From NCBI RefSeq assembly GCF_947502995.1, contig NZ_CANNBW010000030.1:1-49765 (forward strand): 49,765 nt of DNA, given 5' to 3'. Shown here one piece after another: positions 25,131 through 35,173 of this stretch. The notes under the pieces are model-generated. The model was given only the letters and a program-made list of their open reading frames with translations, did not search any database and was not told the origin of the DNA. The position numbers and the translations under genes are program-made. The stretch is from an uncultured Tenacibaculum sp. Lineage in GTDB: Bacteria > Bacteroidota > Bacteroidia > Flavobacteriales > Flavobacteriaceae. Position 1 is the first letter of the stretch; every line of letters starts with the position of its first letter.

Positions 25131-26669
25131 ATGAAAAAAATAATTTTTGGATTAGCATTTATTTGCTTAGGAATTATTGCATGTAGTGAGGATTTTACAA
25201 ATAATCCTCCAGAAAATGTTCAGGATCTTGATACTTTCTTTTTAGAAGAAAGTAATGTTGAGCAAGCTGTTATCGGAATTTATGATCTAATGCAGTTTAA
25301 TTATGCTAGAGATTGGCATAGTGCATTTTTAGTAAAATTATTACCAGGAGACGATGCAAATGCTGCTGGTGGAAATTCAGGAGATCAACAACAATTGCAA
25401 GATATTGATGATTATACAAATGTGTCTACATCAAATTCATCAATACAAAGTATTTGGGATCTATATTATAGAACGATCGCATTATCTAACTTAGTTATTC
25501 AGAATTTAGAAGGTAGTAGCTTAAGTAATAAAGATAGAGCTGCTGCTGAAGCTAAGTTTTTTAGAGCTTGGTGTTATTTTGAGTTAACTACAATGTTCGG
25601 TGATGTGCCATTACGTTTACAGTTACCAGAAGGAGCAGAAGATTTTGGTTTAGGTAAATCGTCACGTTCTGAAATTTATACACAAGTTAAAGCAGATTTG
25701 GCAGATGCTATTCAGTTTTTACCATCAAAATCTGCAGTGTCAGATGTGTTTAGAGTTTCAAAAGGAGCTGCGGAAGCTTTAATGGGTAAAGTTTTAGTTT
25801 TTGAAGGAAATTATAATCAAGCTATTCCATTTTTTGAATCAGTAATAAACGATCCATCTCACGATTTAGAAGCTACTCCTGCTGATGTTTGGTCTGTAGA
25901 TAATGAATTCGGTCAAGAATCATTATTAGAATTAGGGTATATTTCTACTACAGGAAGAGATTGGGGAAATATTGCTTGGGGAGGTAGAAACGAAAGTAAT
26001 CTACATATCCAATTAATGGGGCCAAGAGGAGATGGAATTTTTAATGTAAACTCTATTGGTTTATTAAACGGTTGGGGATTCAATTTACCAACTAATAAAT
26101 TAGCAATGGCATTTGATGCTAGTGGTGATGTAGTAAGAAAAGGAGCAACTTTAATGACAGAAGCTGAGTTAATTGCAGCAGGAGGAGCAGTAGATGCTGG
26201 TTCTGCTACAGGAGGTGTAATTTGGGATTATGAAGGTGCTATACGTTTAAAGTACGCTACAAGATCTGAAGATACTAGTTCAGGAGGAGTTCGTGAATTA
26301 AATTATACTACAAATTTCCGTTTATTCCGTTATGCAGAGGTGTTGTTATTAGCTGCTGAAGCATATAATCAAGCAGGAAACGATCCGGCGGCTAGAACTG
26401 AGTTAAACAAAATTAGACAAAGAGCTGGTTTAGCTGATATTGATCCTGCTACTTCTGGAAGTAGTTTATTTGATGCTATTGTGAATGAAAAATTCTTAGA
26501 ATTAGCTCACGAAGGTCAACGTTTTTGGGATTTAGTAAGATGGGGAAGAGCAGCTACAGAATTGGCTGGTACTGGTTATACATCTAAAAACGATTTATTC
26601 CCAATTCCTCAAACTGAAATTGATAAGAATACTGGGCTTACTGATGCAGATCAAAATCCAGGATACTAA
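25131..26669 (+). CDS. susD: SusD/RagB-type surface glycan-binding lipoprotein (512 aa)
   Basis: The lipobox IIACS at about residue 18 and the SusD pattern are clear: NPPENVQDLDTFF, then RAWCYFELTTMFGDVPL, TPR-like helices, and the C-terminal VNEKFLELAHEGQRFWDLVRWG and LFPIPQTEID. It would cap the SusC barrel and bind the glycan outside the cell. A terminator-like hairpin follows at 26725-26754, which probably keeps susCD more abundant than the genes after it. Confidence 0.92.
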   Translation: MKKIIFGLAFICLGIIACSEDFTNNPPENVQDLDTFFLEESNVEQAVIGIYDLMQFNYARDWHSAFLVKLLPGDDANAAGGNSGDQQQLQDIDDYTNVSTSNSSIQSIWDLYYRTIALSNLVIQNLEGSSLSNKDRAAAEAKFFRAWCYFELTTMFGDVPLRLQLPEGAEDFGLGKSSRSEIYTQVKADLADAIQFLPSKSAVSDVFRVSKGAAEALMGKVLVFEGNYNQAIPFFESVINDPSHDLEATPADVWSVDNEFGQESLLELGYISTTGRDWGNIAWGGRNESNLHIQLMGPRGDGIFNVNSIGLLNGWGFNLPTNKLAMAFDASGDVVRKGATLMTEAELIAAGGAVDAGSATGGVIWDYEGAIRLKYATRSEDTSSGGVRELNYTTNFRLFRYAEVLLLAAEAYNQAGNDPAARTELNKIRQRAGLADIDPATSGSSLFDAIVNEKFLELAHEGQRFWDLVRWGRAATELAGTGYTSKNDLFPIPQTEIDKNTGLTDADQNPGY

Positions 26670-26724
26670 TCCTGATAAAATATCATAGCTGTAGATTGTA
26701 TTTGAATTAATAATCTAAACTTAG

Positions 26725-26754
26725 TAAAGCAGTATGATTTTTCATGCTGCTTTA
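26725..26754 (+). terminator. Hairpin after susD
   Basis: AAAGCAG and CTGCTTT, with an inner ATGA/TCAT pair and one mismatch, form a stem after susD. It is followed by ATTAATT rather than a pure T-run, so partial read-through into the next gene is likely. Confidence 0.55.
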
Positions 26755-26775
26755 TTAATTATTCATCTGTTATTT

Positions 26776-29700
26776 ATGAGAAGTTTTCTGAGTTTTTTCC
26801 TTATTGTCCTTTTATTGGGATGCAAACCTCAAATTGAAAAAAATAAAAATTTAAAAATGTTTTCTAAGGTAGATTCTAAGGAGACAAATGTCAATTTTAG
26901 TAATGATTTAAAGGAAACAGAAAAATTTAATTACTTCACTTATACCTCTATTTATATGGGAGGGGGAATTTCTATTGGAGATATTAATAATGATGGGTTG
27001 TTAGATGTTTTTTTTACTGGAAATCAAGTTTCCAATAAATTATATTTAAACAAAGGTGATTTAAAATTCGAAGATATTACTGATACTTCAGGGATTTCTG
27101 GAGATAACAGATGGTATACAGGAACTACAATGGTCGATATCAATAACGATGGTTATATGGATATTTATTGTTCAGTTTCTGGTATCGATGGTGATACAAA
27201 AAATCAATTATTTGTCAATAATAAAGACAATACATTCACTGAAAAAGCTGAAGAATATGGTTTAGCTGATACAGGAAATTCTGTGCAAGCTACTTTTTTC
27301 GATTATGATAATGATGGAGATTTAGATGCTTATATAGCTAATTATCCACGAGCACATCCTTCAACTTCAAATATGGTGTACAAACATCGTATGGATAATG
27401 TTAAACCTGAAGAATCAGATAGGTTATATAGGAATGATGAAGGAAGATTTATTGATGTTTCTAAAGAAAGCGGAGTTCAAAACTATAGTTTTTCATTAGG
27501 AATTACAGCTTCAGATATTAATAATGATGGATGGACAGATTTATATGTTTCTAATGATTATAGTGTACCAGATTTCTTGTACATCAACAATCAAGATGGA
27601 ACTTTTAAAGAAGTGATTAAAGAAGCTACTTCACAAACAGCTTTTTATGGTATGGGAATCGATATTGCAGATATCAATAACGATGGTTTTATGGATGTTT
27701 TTCAGGCAGATATGGATTCTGATGACAATCGTCGTCAAAAAGCCAACATGTCTAGTATGAATCCAAGGTTATTTTATGAAACAGTTTTATACGGTTTTCA
27801 TTATCAGTATATGCACAATTGCTTACAGTTAAATTCTGGATATATTGAAAATGGAATTCCAAAATTTTCTAATGTTTCCCGTTTAACAGGAACTTCTTCT
27901 ACAGACTGGAGTTGGGCTCCATTATTTGCCGATTTTAATAACGATGGTTATAAAGATTTATATATCACAAATGGAATAAGAAGAGAAGTAAATAACAAAG
28001 ATTTCTTTAATAGTATTGGAGATGAAAAATATGATAATCTTACCTTATTAGATAAAACTAAAAAAATACCAAGTGAGAAGATTGATAATTTTATGTTTCA
28101 AAATCATAACGGATTAGAATTTTCAAAGGTCAATCAAGAATGGGGAATTGAACATAAAGGTTTTTCAAATGGTGTAGCTTATGGAGATTTAGATAATGAT
28201 GGAGATTTAGATTTAGTTGTGAATAATATAGATGAGGTTGCTACGATTTTTAAGAATAATGCTTCTGAAAAAAATAACTTCTTAAAAGTGAAACTTAAAG
28301 GAGATCATCAAAATCCTTTCGGAATAAATGCTAGAGTTCATGTTTTTACTAAAAAACAAAAACAAGTTCAAGAGTTAACACTAACTAGAGGTTTTCAATC
28401 TTCAGTTGCTCCAGAATTATTATTCGGATTAGGAAATATTTCAAAAATAGATAGTGTAAAAGTTATTTGGGATACAAAAAATGTTGAGGTTGTAAAAAAT
28501 ATAAAACCCAACCAAACACTACTTTTTAATAAAGAAAAAGCAATAGTAAAAGTTAGTGTAAATAAAGAAAGTACAAATTTATCATTTACTACCAATCAAA
28601 AATTATCTCAAGAAATCAAACATTTTGAAAACGAACACGACGACTTTCAAACGCAAGTTTTGTTACCGCATAAAATGTCAACTTTAGGACCAGCTGTTGG
28701 AGTTGCAGATGTAAATAACGATGGTTTAGAAGATATTTATATTGGAGGTTCTTACGGAAAATCAGCAAAATTATTTATTCAAAACAAAGATGGTTTTGAA
28801 GAAGATAAAACAACAATTTTCAAAAAAGATGAATTATCAGAAGACACAGGAACTTTATTCTTTGATGCTGATAATGATGGAGATCAAGATTTATATGTAG
28901 TTAGTGGAGGTTACGAATTTTCTTCAGATTCTAAGAGATTTATAGATAGGTTATATATAAATGATGGAAATGGAAAATTCTCGAAATCGAAATCAATTCC
29001 AGAATTAAAAATTAGTGGTTCTAAAGCATATAAAATTGATTTTAATAAAGATGGAAAACAAGATGTTTTAGTTTTAGGAAGACAATTAGCAGGGAAATAT
29101 CCAATGCCAACATCTTCTTTTATTCTCGAGAATACATCTACGAATACTTCAGTTCAATTTAATAATGTTACAGAAAACATCGCGCCTAGTTTTCAAGATT
29201 TAGGAATGGCAACTAGTGCTTTAATCATAGATTTTGATAATGATAGTTGGGACGATATTATCATTGTTGGCGAATGGATGCCAATAAAAGTGTTTAAAAA
29301 TAATAAAGGAAAGTTTACAGATGTTTCCGAAAAATTAGGTTTATCAAAAGATACTACAGGTTGGTGGTGGAGTATTGCTTCTGGTGATTTCGATAATGAT
29401 GGAGATTTAGATTTTGTATTAGGAAACAACGGATTAAACTATAAATATAAAGCTACTGAAGATGAAACTTTCGATATCTACATGAAAGATTTTGATAAAA
29501 ATAGAAAATCAGATATCGTATTAAGTTACTACAATAAAGGAAAGCAATATCCTGTAAGAGGAAGACAATGTTCTTCTGAACAAGTTCCTGGGATAAAAAA
29601 GAAATTTAAAAATTATGATGAGTTTTCTAGAGCAACTTTAATTGATGTTTATGGGAAAAAGAATTTAGAAAACTCGTTGCATTACCAAGTAAAATCATTT

Positions 29701-30063
29701 GCTAGTATTTATCTAGAAAATAAGAATGGAAAATTTGAGATAAAAAAACTTCCTGTAGAAGCACAGTTGTCGAGCATTAATCAAATTCTTGTAGATGATT
29801 ATAATGGTGATGGTAATAAAGACATTTTAATCGCAGGAAATTTACACAATTCAGAAGTAGAAACACCTCGAAACGATGCAGGTTATGGATTGCTATTGCA
29901 TGGTGATGGAAACGGTAATTTAAATCCTGTTCCGGTTACAGAAAGCGGTTTCTTTACAAATGGTGATGTGAAAGATTTACAGCGAATACATATAGCAGGA
30001 GAAGAGCACATAATTTCTATCAAAAACAACGATTTCATTCAGTTTATAAAAGTTGAAAAATAA
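26776..30063 (+). CDS. FG-GAP/VCBS repeat lipoprotein with ASPIC/UnbV domain (1095 aa)
   Basis: The start at 26776 gives a signal peptide with lipobox VLLLGC; the longer frame from 26734 begins inside the susD terminator. Many FG-GAP/VCBS blades with calcium-type DxNxDG loops are visible (DINNDGLLD, DYDNDGDLD, DLDNDGDLD, DFDNDGDLD). An ASPIC/UnbV domain lies around residues 500-600 (GINARVHVFTKKQKQVQELTLTRGFQSSVAPELLFGLG). Such proteins accompany Bacteroidota uptake loci and form beta-propellers. A role in surface glycan binding is plausible but unproven. Confidence 0.8.
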   Translation: MRSFLSFFLIVLLLGCKPQIEKNKNLKMFSKVDSKETNVNFSNDLKETEKFNYFTYTSIYMGGGISIGDINNDGLLDVFFTGNQVSNKLYLNKGDLKFEDITDTSGISGDNRWYTGTTMVDINNDGYMDIYCSVSGIDGDTKNQLFVNNKDNTFTEKAEEYGLADTGNSVQATFFDYDNDGDLDAYIANYPRAHPSTSNMVYKHRMDNVKPEESDRLYRNDEGRFIDVSKESGVQNYSFSLGITASDINNDGWTDLYVSNDYSVPDFLYINNQDGTFKEVIKEATSQTAFYGMGIDIADINNDGFMDVFQADMDSDDNRRQKANMSSMNPRLFYETVLYGFHYQYMHNCLQLNSGYIENGIPKFSNVSRLTGTSSTDWSWAPLFADFNNDGYKDLYITNGIRREVNNKDFFNSIGDEKYDNLTLLDKTKKIPSEKIDNFMFQNHNGLEFSKVNQEWGIEHKGFSNGVAYGDLDNDGDLDLVVNNIDEVATIFKNNASEKNNFLKVKLKGDHQNPFGINARVHVFTKKQKQVQELTLTRGFQSSVAPELLFGLGNISKIDSVKVIWDTKNVEVVKNIKPNQTLLFNKEKAIVKVSVNKESTNLSFTTNQKLSQEIKHFENEHDDFQTQVLLPHKMSTLGPAVGVADVNNDGLEDIYIGGSYGKSAKLFIQNKDGFEEDKTTIFKKDELSEDTGTLFFDADNDGDQDLYVVSGGYEFSSDSKRFIDRLYINDGNGKFSKSKSIPELKISGSKAYKIDFNKDGKQDVLVLGRQLAGKYPMPTSSFILENTSTNTSVQFNNVTENIAPSFQDLGMATSALIIDFDNDSWDDIIIVGEWMPIKVFKNNKGKFTDVSEKLGLSKDTTGWWWSIASGDFDNDGDLDFVLGNNGLNYKYKATEDETFDIYMKDFDKNRKSDIVLSYYNKGKQYPVRGRQCSSEQVPGIKKKFKNYDEFSRATLIDVYGKKNLENSLHYQVKSFASIYLENKNGKFEIKKLPVEAQLSSINQILVDDYNGDGNKDILIAGNLHNSEVETPRNDAGYGLLLHGDGNGNLNPVPVTESGFFTNGDVKDLQRIHIAGEEHIISIKNNDFIQFIKVEK

Positions 30064-30064
30064 G

Positions 30065-31039
30065 ATGAAAAAAATAATAATCCTTTTGGTAATTCTAAAC
30101 GCGATAGCGTGCAAAGAGAATGTAAAACAAGTTAAAGAAGAAGCAGAATTAGAGTTTAAAATTGATGCAAAATTAGGAGAAGGAGCAATATGGAATCATA
30201 TTTCTAAAGAATTGTATTGGATCGATATAGAAGGAAAGAAATTACATATTTATAATCCAAGTTCAAAGCAGAATTCTTCAATAGAAATGCCTTGTAGAAT
30301 TGGTACTGTTGTTCCAAGTGAAGACAAAAATAAAGCTATTGTAGCTTTAGAAGATGGAATTTATGTAGTAAATACAAAAACTAAAGAATTATCGTTGTTG
30401 TCAGATGTTGAGTCAGATATGACGGAAAATCGTTTTAACGATGGAAAATGTGATCCAAATGGAAATCTTTGGGTAGGTTCAATGCATTTAGCACAAAATA
30501 AACCAAATGCAAACTTGTATAAAATTAATGAAAAAGGAGAGAGTGATAAAATGCTAGATGGAATTACAATTTCTAATGGAATTGTTTGGTCGAAAGACAA
30601 ATCTACTATGTATTATATCGACACACCTAAAGGAACAATTCGTGCCTTCGATTATGATAAAAAAACAAGTGAAATTTCTAATGAAAGAGTAGTGGTAACT
30701 GTCGATCCGAAAGATGGTTTTCCTGATGGAATGGCAATAGATGATCAAGATATGTTATGGGTTGGTATGTGGAATGGAAATGCTGTGGCAAAATACAATC
30801 CAAAAACAGGAGCTTTAGAGAAGAAAATTCAAGTACCAGCACACAATGTAACATCATGTGCTTTTGGTGGCGATAATTTTGATGAATTATACATAACTAC
30901 AGCTTCTGTAGATATGACAGATGAAGAGAAAAAACAATTTCCTTTAGCAGGTTCGGTATTCAAAATTAAACTAAAAGAAAAAGGAGTTAAAAGCAACTTT
31001 TTTAAGAAACCAAGTATTCAAATTGCTGAATTAAAATAA
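30065..31039 (+). CDS. SMP-30/gluconolactonase-type lipoprotein (324 aa)
   Basis: The ATG at 30065 gives a signal peptide with lipobox LNAIAC; an upstream TTG overlaps the previous gene and is rejected. Metal-binding signatures of the SMP-30/regucalcin propeller are present: Glu in LGEGAIWN, Asn in ITISNGIVW and Asp in FPDGMAIDD. The family opens aldonolactones to acids. Its place next to gluconate uptake and phosphorylation genes strongly suggests that it hydrolyses glucono- or oligo-lactones in the periplasm or at the surface. Confidence 0.85.
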   Translation: MKKIIILLVILNAIACKENVKQVKEEAELEFKIDAKLGEGAIWNHISKELYWIDIEGKKLHIYNPSSKQNSSIEMPCRIGTVVPSEDKNKAIVALEDGIYVVNTKTKELSLLSDVESDMTENRFNDGKCDPNGNLWVGSMHLAQNKPNANLYKINEKGESDKMLDGITISNGIVWSKDKSTMYYIDTPKGTIRAFDYDKKTSEISNERVVVTVDPKDGFPDGMAIDDQDMLWVGMWNGNAVAKYNPKTGALEKKIQVPAHNVTSCAFGGDNFDELYITTASVDMTDEEKKQFPLAGSVFKIKLKEKGVKSNFFKKPSIQIAELK

Positions 31040-31051
31040 ACGACTACTTAA

Positions 31052-33307
31052 ATGAAAATAACCAAATTAATCATATGTACACTAGCAATAGTGTTGGTTT
31101 CATGTAAAAATGAAGAAATAAAAAATACAAGTAATAATCCTGTTGAAAAGAAAGTTCAAGCTTTATTGGCTAAAATGACCATTGAAGAAAAAATCGGACA
31201 ATTAAATTTAAGAGGAACATCGAGTAGAGTAAAAGGTTCATTACCAGAAGAATTAAAACAAGCGGTAAGAGATGGTAAAGTAGGAGCTTTTTTAAATGTA
31301 ATGAATACTAATTATGTAGATGAATTACAAAAAATTGCAACAGAGGAAAGTCCGAATAAAATTCCATTAATTTTTGCTAGAGATGTCATTCATGGTTTTA
31401 AAACAATTTTCCCAATTCCTTTAGGATTGGCAGCTTCTTGGAATCCAGAAACAGTAGAGGCTTCTTCAAGAGTAGCTGCAGTAGAAGCTTCATCTTCTGG
31501 TATTCGATGGACATTCGCTCCAATGTTAGATATAGCTAGAGATAGCCGTTGGGGAAGAATTGCAGAATCTCCTGGTGAAGATCCGTATTTAGCATCAAAA
31601 TTATCAACAGCATATATAAAAGGTTTTCAAGGAGAAGATTTAAAAAGTTCTACAAGTATGATTGCTTGTGCTAAGCATTTTATTGGTTATGGAGCAGCTA
31701 TTGGTGGTCGAGATTACAACACAGCAATCATTAATAAAGAGTTAATGCAAAATGTGTATTTACCACCTTTTAAAGCAGCTTTTGAAGCAGGAAGTCAAAC
31801 GGTAATGACTTCGTTTAATGAAACTAACGGAATTCCAGCCTCTGGTGATAAAAAGTTATTACAAGATATCTTAAGAAAGCAATTGAAGTTTGATGGTTTT
31901 GTAGTAAGTGATTGGAATTCTGTGACTGAAATGATTCCTCATGGATTTGCCAAAGATGAAAAACATGCTGCTGAGATAGGAATCACTGCTGGATTAAATA
32001 TGGAAATGACCAGTAAATCCTATGAAAATCATGTAAAAGATTTACTGAAAGAAGGAAAACTAAATGAAACTCAAATCAACAGTCTAGTAGCTGAGATTTT
32101 ACGAGTAAAATTTAGAATGGGATTATTTGACAATCCGAATAGAGATAAAAATCATACTGGAAATTTATATGCTGAATCACATTTAGAATTGGCAAAAAAA
32201 TCCGCAATTGAAAGTTCTGTTTTATTAAAGAATGAAGGAAATATTTTGCCTTTCAGTAAAGAAACCAAAATTGCCGTAATCGGACCATTAGCTGATAAAC
32301 CAAGAGAACAATTAGGGACTTGGACTTTTGATGGAGATAAAACACATACGGTAACTCCAGTAGCAAGTTTCAAAAAAGCAAATGTAAATTACGACTTCGT
32401 AGAAGGATTATCGTACAGTAGAGATCTGTCTGAAAAAGATTTTCAAAAAGCAATCGCCGCAGGAAAGAAATCAGATGTTATTGTTTTTATTGGTGGTGAA
32501 GAAGCAATTCTTTCTGGTGAAGCGCATAGTAGAGCGAATATAGATTTACCAGGAGCACAAGAAAAATTAATTAAAGAATTAGCAAAAACAGGAAAACCAA
32601 TTGTGTTGGTTATCATGGCAGGTAGACCAATTACATTAACAAATATTATTAACGATGTCGATGCTGTTTTAATGGCTTGGCATCCTGGGACTATGGGAGG
32701 ACCTGCTATTCACGACATGCTGTTTGGTGTAAAAGAGCCGCAAGGTCGTTTACCAGTTACATGGCCGAAAGTAGCAGGTCAATTGCCATTGTATTATAAT
32801 CATAAAAACACAGGAAGACCAGCAATTCCAGAAGAGTTTGTACAAATGAACGATATTCCTGTAGGAGCTTGGCAAAGTTCATTAGGTAATACTTCTCATT
32901 ATTTAGATGTAGGTTACACGCCTCATTTTCCTTTTGGATATGGTTTAAGTTACACTTCTTTTGAGTATAGTAATTTAAAATTATCAACGAATAAATTAAC
33001 TGATACAAATGAAATAACTGTTGAGGTTACTGTGAAAAATACTGGTAAAAGAGATGGTGAAGAATTAGTACAGTTTTATGTGCAAGATGTTGTTGGAAGT
33101 ATTACTAGACCTGTGAAAGAATTAAAAGGATTTAAGAGAGTAAGTTTAAAACAAGGAGAAGAACAAAAAGTAAGTTTTTCTATTGGTGTGAAAGATTTAA
33201 AATATTACAACAGCGAACTTATTTACGGAGTAGAAAAGGGAGATTTTAATGTTTGGATCGGAAAAAACGCTGCAGAAGGATTAAAAGGTAGTTTCGTTTA
33301 TGAGTAG
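31052..33307 (+). CDS. bglX: Second glycoside hydrolase family 3 beta-glucosidase (751 aa)
   Basis: The lipobox VLVSC is followed by a complete GH3 fold: LIFARDVIHGFKTIFPIPL, FAPMLDIARDSRWGR, ACAKHFIGYG, nucleophile Asp in GFVVSDWNS, and a C-terminal Fn3-like domain (GYGLSYTSFEYSNLKLS). It is paralogous to 18531-20828 but not near-identical, so they probably differ in substrate. It lies 12 bases after the lactonase and overlaps the next gene by 8 bases, evidence of translational coupling. Confidence 0.9.
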   Translation: MKITKLIICTLAIVLVSCKNEEIKNTSNNPVEKKVQALLAKMTIEEKIGQLNLRGTSSRVKGSLPEELKQAVRDGKVGAFLNVMNTNYVDELQKIATEESPNKIPLIFARDVIHGFKTIFPIPLGLAASWNPETVEASSRVAAVEASSSGIRWTFAPMLDIARDSRWGRIAESPGEDPYLASKLSTAYIKGFQGEDLKSSTSMIACAKHFIGYGAAIGGRDYNTAIINKELMQNVYLPPFKAAFEAGSQTVMTSFNETNGIPASGDKKLLQDILRKQLKFDGFVVSDWNSVTEMIPHGFAKDEKHAAEIGITAGLNMEMTSKSYENHVKDLLKEGKLNETQINSLVAEILRVKFRMGLFDNPNRDKNHTGNLYAESHLELAKKSAIESSVLLKNEGNILPFSKETKIAVIGPLADKPREQLGTWTFDGDKTHTVTPVASFKKANVNYDFVEGLSYSRDLSEKDFQKAIAAGKKSDVIVFIGGEEAILSGEAHSRANIDLPGAQEKLIKELAKTGKPIVLVIMAGRPITLTNIINDVDAVLMAWHPGTMGGPAIHDMLFGVKEPQGRLPVTWPKVAGQLPLYYNHKNTGRPAIPEEFVQMNDIPVGAWQSSLGNTSHYLDVGYTPHFPFGYGLSYTSFEYSNLKLSTNKLTDTNEITVEVTVKNTGKRDGEELVQFYVQDVVGSITRPVKELKGFKRVSLKQGEEQKVSFSIGVKDLKYYNSELIYGVEKGDFNVWIGKNAAEGLKGSFVYE

Positions 33308-35171
33308 TAAAATTATCATCTTAATGGGAGTAAGTGGTAGTGGGAAATCTACTATTGGAAAATTGCTCTCTAAAGAAATCGCTATTCCTTTTATAGATGC
33401 AGATGATTTTCATCCAAAGTCAAATGTTGAAAAAATGAGCAATGGAATTCCTTTAAATGATGAAGATAGGAAACCATGGCTCGAAATTTTAAATCAAGAA
33501 TTAATAAAAGCTGAAGGAAATCAAGGGATAATTTTAGGTTGTTCTGCATTAAAAGAATCGTATCGACAAATTCTTGCTAAAAATATAACCAATATTCATT
33601 GGTGTATTTTAAACGGAACATACGAATTGATAAAGAATAGAATGGAGGAAAGATCTGGGCATTTTATGGGATCAGCAATGCTAAAATCTCAATTTGACTG
33701 TTTGGAAGTTCCTTCTTACGGAACTCATATCGATATAGATAAAGATCCTTCAGAAATTATAAAAACAATAACAAAAGTTATGGATAAATCATCTTTTGGT
33801 GTACTAGGCTTAGGTGTAATGGGGAAAAGCCTAGCAAAAAATATCTTAAACAATGGTTTTTCATTATCAGTTTATAATAGAGAAACTCAAGGAGAAGAAG
33901 GAATAGTTGAAGCTTTTGTAGATGCCAATTCTTATGATAAAGTTTTAGGATTTACAGTTTTAAAAGATTTTGTGGATTCTATAGAAAAGCCTCGTAAGAT
34001 TTTAATGATGATTAAAGCTGGAAAAGTTACAGATACTGTTATTGATAGTATTATGCCTTTTTTAGATGAAGGTGATATTTTAATTGATGGAGGAAATTCT
34101 CATTATGAAAATACAAAAAAGAGAAGTGATAATCTTCAGAAAAAAAATATAGAATTTATAGGTTTAGGTGTTTCTGGAGGAGAAGAAGGAGCTTTAAAAG
34201 GTCCGTCTTTAATGCCTGGAGGAAATAAGTCAAGTTATGATAAAGTTGCTAAATTTTTAGAAGCAATAGCTGCTAAAGATGAAAGCGGACAAGCATGTTG
34301 CAATTATATTGGTCCAGACGGAGCAGGTCATTTTGTGAAAATGGTCCATAACGGAATAGAATATGGAGACATGCAACTTTTGGCTGAGGTGTATGCGATT
34401 TTATCTAAAACTATGAGTTATGAAGAAATTGCTTCACTTTTAAAACAATGGAATTCAGGCAAACATTCGAGTTATTTATTAGAAATCACAACAAAAATTC
34501 TAGAAGAACAAGAGAATGAAACCTATGTTTTAGACACTATTTTAGATAGAGCTGGAAATAAAGGAACAGGATCATGGTCTAGCATCGCATCATTACAATT
34601 AGGAATTCCAACAACAGTAAAAACAGCAGCAGTTCATGCACGTTATACGTCTTCTTTTAAAGATGAACGTAAACGATTATCAGCTTATAAACAAGATATA
34701 ACTCCAAAAAAAACAGTGGATTTGAAACAATTAGAAGAAGCATATGATTTTGCAAGAACTATAAATTTACATCAAGGTTTTCAGTTATTACAAGAAGCTT
34801 CTAAAGAGTACAATTGGAATTTAGACTTAGCTGAAATCTGTAGAGTTTGGTCTAGCGGATGTATCATTAAATCTGAAAAAATAAAAGAATATAGTAAGAT
34901 TTTAAAAGAAGTAACCACACTTTTCGATGATGAAAAAGCAATCTTAGAATTGTTCAAAAATGAATCAAGTATTGCTTCTGTTTTAAATTATGCGATATTA
35001 AATCGAATTCATGTTCCTTGTTTATACGAATCGTATAATTTTTGGGTAGCTATGACAACAGAAAAATCTTCTGCAAATGTCATTCAAGCACAACGAGATT
35101 TCTTTGGAGCGCATAGATATCAAAGAATCGATGTTGAAGGAGAAGAAACGTTTCATCATAATTGGAGCTAG
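33300..35171 (+). CDS. Fused gluconokinase / 6-phosphogluconate dehydrogenase (623 aa)
   Basis: Residues 1-162 are a GntK kinase with Walker A GVSGSGKSTIG and the family motifs DADDFHP, LNDEDRKPWL and CSALKESYR. From residue 166 a complete decarboxylating 6-phosphogluconate dehydrogenase follows: FGVLGLGVMG Rossmann start, IDGGNSHYENT, GPSLMPGG, GHFVKMVHNGIEYGDMQL, RAGNKGTGSW and the C-terminal DFFGAHRYQRID...HHNWS. The single chain would convert gluconate to 6-phosphogluconate and then to ribulose-5-phosphate, CO2 and reduced nicotinamide. The joint is only three or four residues long and no frameshift is involved. Confidence 0.9.
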   Translation: MSSKIIILMGVSGSGKSTIGKLLSKEIAIPFIDADDFHPKSNVEKMSNGIPLNDEDRKPWLEILNQELIKAEGNQGIILGCSALKESYRQILAKNITNIHWCILNGTYELIKNRMEERSGHFMGSAMLKSQFDCLEVPSYGTHIDIDKDPSEIIKTITKVMDKSSFGVLGLGVMGKSLAKNILNNGFSLSVYNRETQGEEGIVEAFVDANSYDKVLGFTVLKDFVDSIEKPRKILMMIKAGKVTDTVIDSIMPFLDEGDILIDGGNSHYENTKKRSDNLQKKNIEFIGLGVSGGEEGALKGPSLMPGGNKSSYDKVAKFLEAIAAKDESGQACCNYIGPDGAGHFVKMVHNGIEYGDMQLLAEVYAILSKTMSYEEIASLLKQWNSGKHSSYLLEITTKILEEQENETYVLDTILDRAGNKGTGSWSSIASLQLGIPTTVKTAAVHARYTSSFKDERKRLSAYKQDITPKKTVDLKQLEEAYDFARTINLHQGFQLLQEASKEYNWNLDLAEICRVWSSGCIIKSEKIKEYSKILKEVTTLFDDEKAILELFKNESSIASVLNYAILNRIHVPCLYESYNFWVAMTTEKSSANVIQAQRDFFGAHRYQRIDVEGEETFHHNWS

Positions 35172-35173
35172 AT

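Noticed and set aside
26734..26775. Earlier ATG for the FG-GAP/ASPIC protein
   Set aside because: It lies within the terminator hairpin after susD, and the ATG at 26776 gives a proper lipoprotein signal.
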